Assembly: GCA_900473795.1 (NCBI GenBank)
Contig: UCMT01000012.1
Coordinates: 88,269 to 152,268, forward strand
DNA: 64,000 nt
Reading direction: 5' to 3'
DNA from: Hyphomicrobiales bacterium
Lineage (GTDB): Bacteria > Pseudomonadota > Alphaproteobacteria > Rhizobiales > Rhizobiaceae
Part shown: one piece after another, positions 18,402 through 26,485 of the stretch
Numbering within the stretch: the first letter of the stretch is position 1
How the letters are laid out: each line of letters opens with the position of its first letter
The notes under the pieces: model-generated
Told to the model about the DNA's origin: nothing
What the model saw: only the letters and a program-made list of their open reading frames with translations
Databases searched by the model: none
Translations under genes and position numbers: made by a program

Positions 18402-18932
18402 ATGCCCCAGATCACCATCCGCACCCTTGCCCCTTCCGAAATCGCTGCTGCGCTGCCGGCGCTGGCCGAGGTCCTCTCGGACTGCGTCGAGGGCGGCGCG
18501 TCCGTCGGCTTCCTCTCGCCGTACACGCCCGTGGACGCCATGCCCTATTGGGAAGGTGTGGGTCGCGCCGTGAGCGACAGAAATGCGCTCCTGATCGTGG
18601 CGGAGAAGGACGGCGAGATCCTCGGCACCGTACAGCTCGGCATCGGCATGATGCCGAACCAGCCGCATCGTGCCGACCTGAAGAAGCTGCTCGTGCACCG
18701 CAAGGCGCGCGGCCTTGGGCTTTCGCGATTGCTGATGGAGGCCGCCGAAAGCGAGGCGGCGAACCACGGACGGCATGTGCTCGTGCTCGACACGGCAACC
18801 GGAAGCCCGGCCGAAGCGATCTATGAAAAATTCGGCTGGCAGCGCGTTGGTGTCATTCCGCAATATGCGCTGATGCCCGATGGCAGCTTTTGCGGATCGA
18901 CCTTTTTCTACAAGTCGTTAGCCAGCATTTGA
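18402..18932 (+). CDS. GNAT-family N-acetyltransferase
   Basis: This 176-residue protein is a single GNAT domain. The acetyl-CoA-binding motif A appears as LKKLLVHRKARGLGLSRLLM (pyrophosphate loop R/K-x-x-G-x-G). The later LVLDTATGSPAEAIYEKFGW is the usual motif B region. The N-terminal half resembles acetyltransferases acting on amines or amino acids. The start at 18402 follows the regulator stop by 4 bp, which points to cotranscription. A role in modifying the ligand sensed by the cupin regulator is possible but unproven. Confidence 0.8.
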   Translation: MPQITIRTLAPSEIAAALPALAEVLSDCVEGGASVGFLSPYTPVDAMPYWEGVGRAVSDRNALLIVAEKDGEILGTVQLGIGMMPNQPHRADLKKLLVHRKARGLGLSRLLMEAAESEAANHGRHVLVLDTATGSPAEAIYEKFGWQRVGVIPQYALMPDGSFCGSTFFYKSLASI

Positions 18933-19094
18933 CTCGGCACCTTGAAGGCGAAACTTCTGGCCTATTCCACCTGCCATTGTCCCCAAAAATGGTGTCGAAA
19001 AATCTGCGCCGCTGGCCCAAGCCGGCCGTTCCGCGGTTCTTATATTCGTGCTAGCTGAATCTTGGCCGCACGGCCGACAATTCAGAGGGGATCC

Positions 19095-19472
19095 ATGAAA
19101 ACCATTCGTCAACGCGCGGGTCTTGCCGCGCTTTCCGTACTCGCGCTTTTGGGCGGCGTCTCCGCCGCCTCTGCGGCCGACGTAACCTTCCAGATGATGA
19201 ACAGCCATCCGAACGCCGTCGAAGTCGAGCTTTACAGCCAGGACCGCGATTATGTCTGGCCGGGCAACAATCAGGTCTATCTGCTGGACGACGGCGAAAC
19301 CAAGCAGATCCCGCTCGCTTGCGACCAAGGCGAGAAGATCTGCTACGGCGCCTGGGTTTCCGGCGACAAGACGACCTACTGGGGCACCGGCCCTGAAAAT
19401 GCCGAGACCTGCACCGATTGCTGCTACACGTGCCAGGGCGGCAGCACGGAAGAGATCAACCTGACGGAATAG
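19095..19472 (+). CDS. Secreted cysteine-rich protein of unknown function
   Basis: This encodes a 125-residue protein with a clear signal peptide (MKTIRQRAGLAALSVLALL...AASA, cleavage near residue 28). The mature part is acidic and carries six cysteines (LACDQGEKICYGAW and CTDCCYTCQGG), suggesting disulphides and a periplasmic or surface location. The start at 19095 has an AGAGGGG ribosome site. I do not recognise a characterised domain; similar short secreted proteins are annotated as hypothetical in rhizobia. It is flanked by non-coding spacers of 162 and 215 bp, so it is probably a single-gene unit. Confidence 0.7.
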   Translation: MKTIRQRAGLAALSVLALLGGVSAASAADVTFQMMNSHPNAVEVELYSQDRDYVWPGNNQVYLLDDGETKQIPLACDQGEKICYGAWVSGDKTTYWGTGPENAETCTDCCYTCQGGSTEEINLTE

Positions 19473-19516
19473 CAACCAAGGACGCGGGAGCGCTGCCAGC
19501 GGCTTCCCGCGCCTTA

Positions 19517-19577
19517 TACCAACCTGCACTGACCGCATCAGGCCCACGAAATCGGTCAATATCAGCGCAGGTTGGTA
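19517..19577. repeat. Nested inverted repeat (intergenic palindrome)
   Basis: The outer arm TACCAACCTGC (19517-19527) is matched exactly by GCAGGTTGGTA (19567-19577). Inside, TGACCG pairs with CGGTCA around a loop of about 17 bp. It lacks a T-run, so it is not a simple terminator. It resembles the small dispersed palindromes of rhizobial genomes, but I see only one copy in the window. Confidence 0.5.
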
Positions 19578-19687
19578 CTACACAACTCGATTTGGCTGCT
19601 TGATCCTTAAATGGACCCCTGCTCTTCATCTTCCTGCCGCAATCAGTAGTATGTAACAGAACAGCACCATTGGGGACCCCTGATTCC

Positions 19688-20353
19688 ATGATCAAGAAAT
19701 TCGCCGTACTGGCCATCGCCGCCGTCTATCTTTCCGGTTGCACCACCACCGACCCGTATACGGGCCAACAGAAGGTGTCGAACACCGCCGGCGGCGCGCT
19801 GATCGGCGCGGGCCTCGGCGCCGCGACCGGCCTTCTGGTCGGCGGTAGTGCCGCTGGCCGCCGCGACGCGGCCCTGGTCGGCGCCGGTATCGGCGCGCTC
19901 GGCGGCGGCCTGATCGGCAACTACATGGACAGCCAGGAATCCGAACTGCGCGCCCAGTTGCAGGGCACCGGCGTTTCCGTGACCCGCGCCGGCGACCGCA
20001 TCATCCTCAACATGCCCTCGAACATCACCTTTGCCACCGACCAGGATCAGGTGAACCCCGGCTTCTATTCGACGCTGGACTCGGTGGCGATCGTGTTGCG
20101 CAAGTTCAACAAGACGCTGATCGATGTGGACGGCCATACGGATTCGACCGGTAGCGCCAGCCACAACCAGGGCCTTTCCGAGCGCCGTGCCATTTCGGTC
20201 GCCAACTATCTCGGCTCGCGCGGCGTCGACCAGCGCCGCATGTCGGCCGTGGGCTATGGCCCTGACCGGCCGGTCGCCTCGAATGCGAGCGAAGCGGGGC
20301 GGGCGCAGAACCGCCGCGTCGAAATCTCGATCGCGCCGATCAAGGAAAGCTGA
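19688..20353 (+). CDS. OmpA-family outer membrane lipoprotein with glycine zipper
   Basis: This 221-residue lipoprotein has a signal peptide with lipobox LSGC (cysteine at residue 17). A glycine-zipper segment follows (about residues 30-80: GGALIGAGLGAATGLLVGG and GAGIGALGGGLIGNYMD). A C-terminal OmpA-like peptidoglycan-binding domain contains DVDGHTDSTGSASHNQGLSERRA and GYGPDRPVASNASEAGRAQNRRVEI, in two stretches. It resembles YiaD-type proteins that tie the outer membrane to the cell wall. The start at 19688 gives the intact lipobox distance. A strong terminator follows. Confidence 0.88.
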   Translation: MIKKFAVLAIAAVYLSGCTTTDPYTGQQKVSNTAGGALIGAGLGAATGLLVGGSAAGRRDAALVGAGIGALGGGLIGNYMDSQESELRAQLQGTGVSVTRAGDRIILNMPSNITFATDQDQVNPGFYSTLDSVAIVLRKFNKTLIDVDGHTDSTGSASHNQGLSERRAISVANYLGSRGVDQRRMSAVGYGPDRPVASNASEAGRAQNRRVEISIAPIKES

Positions 20354-20374
20354 TCCGGCTTATGAATTGCAAAC

Positions 20375-20407
20375 AGCCGGTCACCGCGAGGTGGCCGGCT
20401 TTTTTTG
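20375..20407 (+). terminator. Rho-independent terminator after the OmpA lipoprotein
   Basis: An 11-bp stem (AGCCGGTCACC with GGTGGCCGGCT, one G-T pair) with a GCGA loop is followed by TTTTTT. It lies 21 bp after the stop codon. Confidence 0.85.
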
Positions 20408-20539
20408 TGCTTGCGGTCAGTTCGGCGATGCACCGCACCAAAATAGGCTCGCGCGTGCGAGAGAAAGCCCATTCCCCACCATTGACGCACGGAGCAGTCC
20501 AAACTTAAACTCGGCTATTGCGAACGTGAGCAGATACAA

Positions 20540-21637
20540 ATGCGCGTTAACGCCGGAGCACTCGCACAGGCCCTCGATCACGTCCAGGCTGCGGTTTTCG
20601 AGCCGTCGCGGTGGCTGCACACCGTGGAGGCCATCAGCATTGCAACGGGCGCAGTCGGCGCCAATATCATGGAACCGACCGGTCGCGGCGCCTTTGGCGC
20701 GGCATTGTGCACCGAAAGTCTCGGCGATCTTCTCGATGGCTATATTCGGGAAGAATGGAACACGAGGGATTTTCGTGCTCAGCTGTTGCCGCAGCTTCAC
20801 CAGTCGGGCGTCGTGCTGGAAAGAAACTTCATCTCCAGGCAGCAGTTCGATCAGCACGAATACTATCAATTCCTGAGAAAGTACGGAATCGGCGATTCCG
20901 TACTCATGAATATCTCCTCAGGCACGGACGAGCTCTATTTCGTCCTGCAAAACAAGGCGACGGAAGCGTCTCCGCCTTCGGAAGACACACCGCATTTCCA
21001 CGCCATTCGAACCCGGCTGCTTACGGCCATGCAACTCGCCAAACATATCGACGCCAGCAAGGTGATGGGTATGGCGGCCGCTTTCGAGACATCCAACATC
21101 GCCTGTATCTTCTTCAACCGGAAAGGTCTCGTCACACTGACCAATCGGAAAGCGGACGCCCTCTTTACAGGAGGATTGCGCATTTCGCGAGGCGTGGTGC
21201 GGACCTGCTTTGCCAGCGAAACCGCCCGCTTCAACCGCGAACTCAAAATCGCGATCCAGCCAAACGGACACGCCGCGGAAACCCTTTCTGCGGTGCGTCT
21301 CTCACGTCCCGGCAAGCGGCCGCTGATCGTTCGTTTCGAACGGTTCGGGTCCAATCTTGCCGACGTGTTTTCCCATTCCTGCGCCGTCGCCCTGATCGAG
21401 GATCCGGACGAGGACATTCGGCTGAAGCCGGAAACGCTGATGGCGCTGTTCGACCTGACCCCCGCCGAGGCCAGGATATCGCTTCTCGTCGCCAGCGGAT
21501 TGAGCGCCGTCGATATCGCCGCCCGGCACGCGACCGGCTACGAAACGGTCAGAAGCCATATCCGCGCGATATTCCAGAAAACCGGAACCAGCCGGCAATC
21601 CGAACTCAGCGCCCTGTTCGGGAAAATTCGCCTCTAA
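20540..21637 (+). CDS. LuxR-family transcriptional regulator with unknown N-terminal domain
   Basis: This 365-residue protein ends in a LuxR-type HTH (about residues 300-360). It carries FDLTPAEARISLLVASGLSAV and TGYETVRSHIRAIFQKTGTS, in the usual order with the GLS...ETVRSH recognition helix. The first 290 residues match no sensor domain I can name; they are not a receiver or an autoinducer-binding domain by visible motifs. Stand-alone regulators of this shape occur in several copies per rhizobial genome. No target gene is adjacent; the downstream neighbour epmB is convergent. Confidence 0.78.
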   Translation: MRVNAGALAQALDHVQAAVFEPSRWLHTVEAISIATGAVGANIMEPTGRGAFGAALCTESLGDLLDGYIREEWNTRDFRAQLLPQLHQSGVVLERNFISRQQFDQHEYYQFLRKYGIGDSVLMNISSGTDELYFVLQNKATEASPPSEDTPHFHAIRTRLLTAMQLAKHIDASKVMGMAAAFETSNIACIFFNRKGLVTLTNRKADALFTGGLRISRGVVRTCFASETARFNRELKIAIQPNGHAAETLSAVRLSRPGKRPLIVRFERFGSNLADVFSHSCAVALIEDPDEDIRLKPETLMALFDLTPAEARISLLVASGLSAVDIAARHATGYETVRSHIRAIFQKTGTSRQSELSALFGKIRL

Positions 21638-21737
21638 GCAGACTTTCGTTGGCAAGCCAACGAATCATCTGCTTAGCTGTCCTTGCTTTGTCGCAGGTTT
21701 TAATCGGAAAACCGTGGGACACTTTTCCGAAACCTGC

Positions 21738-22796
21738 TTAGTCCGTCACGACAGGCGGATAGGCATGCGTCTCGCCATGGAAATCCGCGACCGTATAACA
21801 ACCGCCGCCATTGTCCGCGATCGTCGAGGCACTGATGACCGTCTTGCCATGGCCGCCGGGGATATCGAGGATATAGGCCGGCTGGCAGAGCCCGGAGACG
21901 CGGCCGCGCAGCGATGCGACCAGTGCCTGCCCCTCCTCGATCGTCAGGCGGAAATGGCTGGTGCCGGGCGCGAGATCGGGATGGTGCAGATAATAGGGCT
22001 TGATCCGGTTTTCGACGAAGGCCCGCATCAGCGCGGCAAGCGTGTCGGGATCGTCGTTGACGCCCTTCAGGAGCACCGACTGGCTGACCATGACGATGCC
22101 GGAATCGACCAGCCGGGCGCAGGCGGCACGGGCATCCATCGTCAGTTCGCGCGGGTGGTTGGCATGCAGGGCGAGATAGGTGGTCTTGCCGCTGGCTTTC
22201 AGGGCGGCGATCAGCGCCGCATCGACGCGCTCCGGCTCGACGACCGGCACGCGGGTATGGAAGCGGACGATCTTCACGTGATCGATCGCAGCCAGCCGTT
22301 CCATGATCGATGCCAGCCGGCGCGGCGACAGCACCAGCGGATCGCCGCCGGTGAGGATCACTTCCCAGATTTCCGGATGATCGGTGATATAGGCGAAGGC
22401 CCTGTCCATCGCCTGCGATGCAAGTGTGCCGAGCCCCTGCGGCCCGACCATTTCGCGGCGGAAACAGAAGCGGCAATAGACCGGGCAGACATGCACCGCC
22501 TTCAGGAGCACGCGGTCCGGATAGCGATGGACGATGCCCTCGACAGGACTGTGCGCTGTATCACCGATCGGATCATCGCGCTCTTCCGGCAGGCGGACGA
22601 GCTCGGCCGCGTCGGGAATGAACTGACGGGCGATCGGATCGTTCGGGTCGCCGGGATCGATCAGCGCCGCCATGGCGGGCGTGACGGCGATTGCGTAGCG
22701 CGCGGCAACGTCCGACAGTTGCGCGTGCCGGGTGTTGGCGATCAGGCCGGCCGCTTCGAGATCATCGATCGTTTTCAAAGCGCGGATGGCGGTCAC
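21738..22796 (-). CDS. epmB: EF-P beta-lysylation radical SAM enzyme (lysine 2,3-aminomutase type)
   Basis: This 352-residue radical SAM enzyme converts (S)-alpha-lysine to (R)-beta-lysine for attachment to EF-P. The cluster motif CPVYCRFC gives the three iron-sulphur ligands (Cys104, Cys108, Cys111), followed by FRREMVG. Later motifs include EVILTGGDPLVLS and the lysine 2,3-aminomutase-like VSQSVLLKGVNDD. Its ATG overlaps the stop of epmA (ATGA). Together with the divergent efp gene this is the E. coli type modification set. It could be called KamA-like, but the context makes EpmB the better call. Confidence 0.9.
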   Translation of the reverse strand: MTAIRALKTIDDLEAAGLIANTRHAQLSDVAARYAIAVTPAMAALIDPGDPNDPIARQFIPDAAELVRLPEERDDPIGDTAHSPVEGIVHRYPDRVLLKAVHVCPVYCRFCFRREMVGPQGLGTLASQAMDRAFAYITDHPEIWEVILTGGDPLVLSPRRLASIMERLAAIDHVKIVRFHTRVPVVEPERVDAALIAALKASGKTTYLALHANHPRELTMDARAACARLVDSGIVMVSQSVLLKGVNDDPDTLAALMRAFVENRIKPYYLHHPDLAPGTSHFRLTIEEGQALVASLRGRVSGLCQPAYILDIPGGHGKTVISASTIADNGGGCYTVADFHGETHAYPPVVTD

Positions 22797-23863
22797 GGCC
22801 GGCCTCCTTTTTGGTCGCTGGTTTCGGCCACCGGCGCCCAGACGACCTGATCGATCCGCGCTGCCCCCGTCGCCAGCATCACCAGCCGGTCGAAGCCGAG
22901 CGCGCTGCCGCTTGCCTCCGGCATGATGTCCAGCGCGTCAAGGAAATCCTCGTCCAGCGGATAGGCCTCGCCATAGACCCGCATCTTCTCGGCCATCTCC
23001 ATGGTGAAGCGGCGGCGCTGCTCGGCGGCGTCCGTCAATTCGCCGAAGGCATTGGCGAGCTCGACGCCGCAGGCGTAAAGCTCGAACCGTTCCGCCACGC
23101 GCGCGTCATGCGGCGTTGGCCGCGCAAGAGCGGCTTCGGCGACGGGATATTCGTAGAGAATCGTCGCGCGGCCGAAACCGAGATTGGGCTCGACCTGGTC
23201 GACGATCACCCGGCTGAAGAGATCCGCCCAGGTATCGTCATGCGCGACGCGCAGACCAGCGCGGCGGAGACTTTCGGCCAAACGCTCCCGGTCGGTTTCG
23301 CCACTGCGATCGATAGAGGCGATGAGATCGATGCCGGCGAAACGCCCGAAGGCTTCGGCGACGGTGATCCGCTCCGGTTCCAGATAAGGATCGGCCTTGG
23401 CGCCGCGATAGGTCAACTGCTTCGCCTGGACGGTCTCGGCGGCAAGGCTAAGGATATCGGCGCAATCGCGCATCAGCACCTCGTAGCTCTCGGCGGCGCG
23501 ATACCATTCGAGCATGGTGAATTCCGGATGGTGCAGCGGCCCGCGCTCGCGATTGCGATAGACATGGGCGAAGCAGGCGATGCGTTGCTCGCCGGCGGCC
23601 AAAAGTTTCTTGCAGGCGAATTCCGGCGAGGTGTGGAGATAGAGCGGCACCCGGCTGCCGTCGTGATTGATAGCCTGCGTTGCAAAGGCATGCAGATGCG
23701 CCTCGTTGCCCGGCGACACCTGCAGCGTCGCGGTATCCACTTCGATGAAATCCCGACCGCCGAAGAAGGCGCGCAGAGCAGCCTGAATCCGGTTGCGGCC
23801 GAGGAGGAAACCTCGGCGATCGGCATGGACATCGGGCGTCCACCAGGGGGAGGCAGCGGGCAT
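22793..23863 (-). CDS. epmA: EF-P lysine ligase (GenX/PoxA/YjeA)
   Basis: This 356-residue protein is a class II lysyl-tRNA synthetase paralogue lacking the anticodon-binding domain. It ligates beta-lysine to the conserved lysine of EF-P. Visible class II motifs include FIEVDTATLQVSPGNEAHL, HTSPEFACKKLLAAG, RNRERGPLHHPEFTMLEWY (motif 2), and ASGSALGFDRLVMLATG (motif 3). The start at 23863 (MPAASPWWTPDV) is chosen because the preceding in-frame codons are not family-like. It is the first gene of the epmA-epmB pair and divergent from efp across about 200 bp. Confidence 0.92.
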   Translation of the reverse strand: MPAASPWWTPDVHADRRGFLLGRNRIQAALRAFFGGRDFIEVDTATLQVSPGNEAHLHAFATQAINHDGSRVPLYLHTSPEFACKKLLAAGEQRIACFAHVYRNRERGPLHHPEFTMLEWYRAAESYEVLMRDCADILSLAAETVQAKQLTYRGAKADPYLEPERITVAEAFGRFAGIDLIASIDRSGETDRERLAESLRRAGLRVAHDDTWADLFSRVIVDQVEPNLGFGRATILYEYPVAEAALARPTPHDARVAERFELYACGVELANAFGELTDAAEQRRRFTMEMAEKMRVYGEAYPLDEDFLDALDIMPEASGSALGFDRLVMLATGAARIDQVVWAPVAETSDQKGGRP

Positions 23864-24061
23864 GAAGATCCTGTATCCAGATTTCTCGAGCAGTCGATGT
23901 TTCGCGCAATTCCGCGGTTTCTTCGGGCGACCCCTGCCGTCGCACTGGCAATTTGCACAAATATAGGATAGGTGCGGCCCGAAAACGCATTCTGGCGTCT
24001 TTGACGCGCATATTTCGTGCGCTCCTCTACGACGCATCAAGCTCAGTTACAAGGAAGACTT

Positions 24062-24631
24062 ATGGTCAAGGTAATCGCCTCTTCAGTCCGCAAGGGCAAT
24101 GTTCTCGAAGTGGACGGCAAGCTTTACGCCGTTCTGACCGCCCAGAACTTTCATCCTGGCAAGGGAACGCCGGTCACCCAGGTCGATATGCGCCGCATCT
24201 CCGATGGCGTGAAGGTTTCCGAGCGCTGGCGCACGACCGAGCAGGTGGAGCGCGCCTTCGTCGAAGACCGCGAGCACACGTTCCTCTATGAAGACGGCGA
24301 AGGCTTCCACTTCATGAACCCGGAAACCTACGATCAGGTTGCCGTTACGCCCGACGTCATCGGCGACGACAAGGCCTACCTGCAGGAAGGCATGGTCGTG
24401 CAGCTGAAGATGTTCGAAGGCGTTGCCCTGGCAATCGAACTGCCGACCCGCATGACGCTGGAAATCGTCGAGACCGAGCCGGTCGTCAAGGGCCAGACGG
24501 CATCCTCGTCCTACAAGCCGGCGATCCTGTCGAATGGCGTTCGCACCATGGTCCCGCCGCATATCGGCGTCGGCACCCGCGTCGTCATCCTGACGGAAGA
24601 CGCGTCTTACGTCGAGCGCGCCAAGGACTGA
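24062..24631 (+). CDS. efp: Elongation factor P
   Basis: This 189-residue protein is EF-P, which relieves ribosome stalling at polyproline stretches. The modified loop reads FHPGKGTP with Lys34 in the position beta-lysylated in E. coli. The three beta-barrel domains are recognisable, and the end [21 protein letters not shown] (in two parts) is typical. The ATG at 24062 follows AAGGAAG. The genes for both enzymes that modify Lys34 lie divergently upstream. The strong 13-bp stem terminator follows. Confidence 0.96.
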   Translation: MVKVIASSVRKGNVLEVDGKLYAVLTAQNFHPGKGTPVTQVDMRRISDGVKVSERWRTTEQVERAFVEDREHTFLYEDGEGFHFMNPETYDQVAVTPDVIGDDKAYLQEGMVVQLKMFEGVALAIELPTRMTLEIVETEPVVKGQTASSSYKPAILSNGVRTMVPPHIGVGTRVVILTEDASYVERAKD

Positions 24632-24651
24632 GCTTTTTTACGACAGGCATA

Positions 24652-24684
24652 GAAACGGGCGCGGCCTCGTACCGCGCCCGTTTC
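24652..24684 (+). terminator. Terminator stem after efp
   Basis: A perfect 13-bp stem (GAAACGGGCGCGG with CCGCGCCCGTTTC) around a 7-nt loop lies 20 bp after efp and 18 bp before the end of the convergent gene at 24703. The tail is T-rich (TTTCCGTTTCCG) on the plus strand. Confidence 0.7.
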
Positions 24685-24702
24685 CGTTTCCGCCGCAAGC
24701 TT

Positions 24703-25032
24703 TCAGTGTTTCAGTTCCGGATAGGCCTCGGAAACTTCGCCGAGGTCGCTCAGCGTGTCGTCATAGCCTTCGAGCGTCACGCACACGCTGCAATGAACAT
24801 CAAGGACGCCGTCACGCCGCACCGCGATGCGCGAACCGTTGCTGCGCACCAGAACCGCATCCCCCATGAAACCCTGCTTCAGCAGCCAGTCGCGCGGAGC
24901 ATTCAAGCGAATGCGCACCTGGCTGCTCTCATCTTCCTCGCGCGCCACGATCAACTCGTAGGAAACCGGCTCGGAATGGCCGTTGATTTCCAGCTTGCCC
25001 TGGCCGCTGCCCTCGGCTGCGAATGTCAGCAT
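24703..25032 (-). CDS. Small uncharacterised beta-rich protein
   Basis: This encodes a 109-residue protein without signal peptide or membrane helix. The sequence alternates short hydrophobic strands (KLEINGHSEPVSYELIV, SSQVRIRLNAP, DAVLVRSNGSRIAV) and includes a Cys-x-x-Cys (VHCSVCVTL), so a small beta-barrel is likely. I do not recognise a named family. It lies 25 bp upstream of nothing on its own strand except the terminator region of efp. Upstream (at 25058) is the GlsB-like gene on the same strand, so the two may be cotranscribed. Confidence 0.6.
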   Translation of the reverse strand: MLTFAAEGSGQGKLEINGHSEPVSYELIVAREEDESSQVRIRLNAPRDWLLKQGFMGDAVLVRSNGSRIAVRRDGVLDVHCSVCVTLEGYDDTLSDLGEVSEAYPELKH

Positions 25033-25057
25033 CGTCGTTCTCCTCTATGACCGATCG

Positions 25058-25309
25058 CTACCTTCGCACGGCGCGTCCGACCGCGATCAGCAGGCAGGCG
25101 CCGATGAAGCCGATAACCAGATAGGCGAGCCAGCCGGTGAAACCCATTCCCGCAAACGCCAGAATTGCGTTGAGGACGATGGCGCCGATAATGCCCAGAA
25201 TGATGTTCATGAACATGCCCATTTCGGATTTCATGAACTGTTCCGCCAACCATCCGGCAAAACCGCCGACGATGATGGCTGCGATCCATCCTACACCATT
25301 GACATCCAT
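25058..25309 (-). CDS. GlsB/YeaQ/YmgE-family stress membrane protein
   Basis: This 83-residue protein has three hydrophobic helices with glycine-rich faces (WIAAIIVGGFAGWLAEQFM, MNIILGIIGAIVLNAILAF, WLAYLVIGFIGACLLIAVG). It matches the transglycosylase-associated/GlsB family of small inner membrane proteins often induced by stress. The start at 25309 (MDVNGVGW) is preferred over an upstream in-frame start. It lies 25 bp before the small protein gene at 25032. The molecular function of the family is not known. Confidence 0.8.
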   Translation of the reverse strand: MDVNGVGWIAAIIVGGFAGWLAEQFMKSEMGMFMNIILGIIGAIVLNAILAFAGMGFTGWLAYLVIGFIGACLLIAVGRAVRR

Positions 25310-25460
25310 GTGGGTTCCCTCGCTTGAAGATTGCATTTGCCTGCGACGATAACGATCCTGCAGCGATTATGTTCCGGTCATCAGAGGCCAGCATCAAATG
25401 CGATGAAGCTAAGCTCCACAAATATGAATTTGCCGGTCGCGCCCGCCTTTAGTAGAGCCG

Positions 25461-26402
25461 ATGCCAACAATCGGCAGCAACCTGGGGGACAAGGACTTGG
25501 ATCAGCGGACGGCAACACCTGCCTATGGAGACGACACGTCGATCGCGGTGGCGCCACCGCTAACGACGGGAAGCGCGGCTGCGCTGACCGGCGGCGTGCT
25601 GTGCCTTCTATCGATGTCGAGCGTGCAGTTCGGCTCGGCGTTTTCGGCATCGGCAATCGCCGCCTATGGCCCGTTCGGCACCACCTGGCTGCGGCTGATC
25701 TGGGCCGCGGCTCTGCTGGCCATCGTCGTGCGGCCGCCGATGCTGCGCTTTTCGCGGGCACAGTGGCAGACCGCCGGACTGCTCGGCGCATCGATGGCGG
25801 GGATGACGCTGTGTTTCTTTGCAGCCATCGAGCGTATTCCGCTCGGCCTTGCCGTTGCCATCGACTTTCTCGGCCCGCTCGCTGTCGCGACTTTTGCCTT
25901 CGGCCTCGGCTGGCGGCTTGTCTGGCCGCTGATCGCCGGCGCCGGCGTGCTTTTCCTCGCCCATGACGGGCATGGCTGGGTCGGCGACCCGACCGGCATT
26001 CTCTTTGCCTTTGGCGCCGCCACCGGCTGGGGACTCTACATCGTCCTGATGAAGAAGGCGGGGAATGCGTTCGAAGGCCTGCAGGGTCTTTCCATGTCGC
26101 TGATCGTGGCCGCCGTGGTCGCGACACCGTTCGGGCTTCTGGAAGTTTCGCGCATGACGGCCGAGGGCGTCGTTGCTGTTGCGGGTCTCGCCCTCCTTGT
26201 GCCGCTGATCCCCTATGCACTGGAAATGATCGCGCTCAGACGCATGAGCACCTCGTCGTTCGGCATCCTGATGAGCCTGGAACCGGCGATCGGCGCCCTT
26301 GCGGGCTTTGCCGTGCTCAGCCAGCCGATGACGGCGCTGCAGATCGCCGGCACCGTTCTCGTCGTCGCGGCAAGCGCCGGAGCGACCGCTACAGGCCGTT
26401 GA
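25461..26402 (+). CDS. EamA/RhtA-family metabolite exporter
   Basis: This 313-residue inner membrane protein has ten predicted helices arranged as two EamA repeats. The first 40 residues are hydrophilic. The segment IERIPLGLAVAIDFLGPLAVA and the later MSLEPAIGALAGFAVLSQP resemble RhtA, the threonine/homoserine exporter. The substrate cannot be assigned from sequence alone. The ATG at 25461 has only a weak ribosome site. It stands alone on the plus strand between divergent and tandem neighbours. Confidence 0.82.
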   Translation: MPTIGSNLGDKDLDQRTATPAYGDDTSIAVAPPLTTGSAAALTGGVLCLLSMSSVQFGSAFSASAIAAYGPFGTTWLRLIWAAALLAIVVRPPMLRFSRAQWQTAGLLGASMAGMTLCFFAAIERIPLGLAVAIDFLGPLAVATFAFGLGWRLVWPLIAGAGVLFLAHDGHGWVGDPTGILFAFGAATGWGLYIVLMKKAGNAFEGLQGLSMSLIVAAVVATPFGLLEVSRMTAEGVVAVAGLALLVPLIPYALEMIALRRMSTSSFGILMSLEPAIGALAGFAVLSQPMTALQIAGTVLVVAASAGATATGR

Positions 26403-26485
26403 ATATTTGCGAATTTGGGCCGCGCATTTTGCAAACCCGGTGATAGAGTGACGCGTAGCGAGCTGCTTTATCCACCGAGGTGTGC

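Noticed and set aside
26480..26485. GTG as start of the cyclopropane synthase
   Set aside because: The ATG two codons later has GAGG at a better distance; the GTG overlaps that ribosome site.
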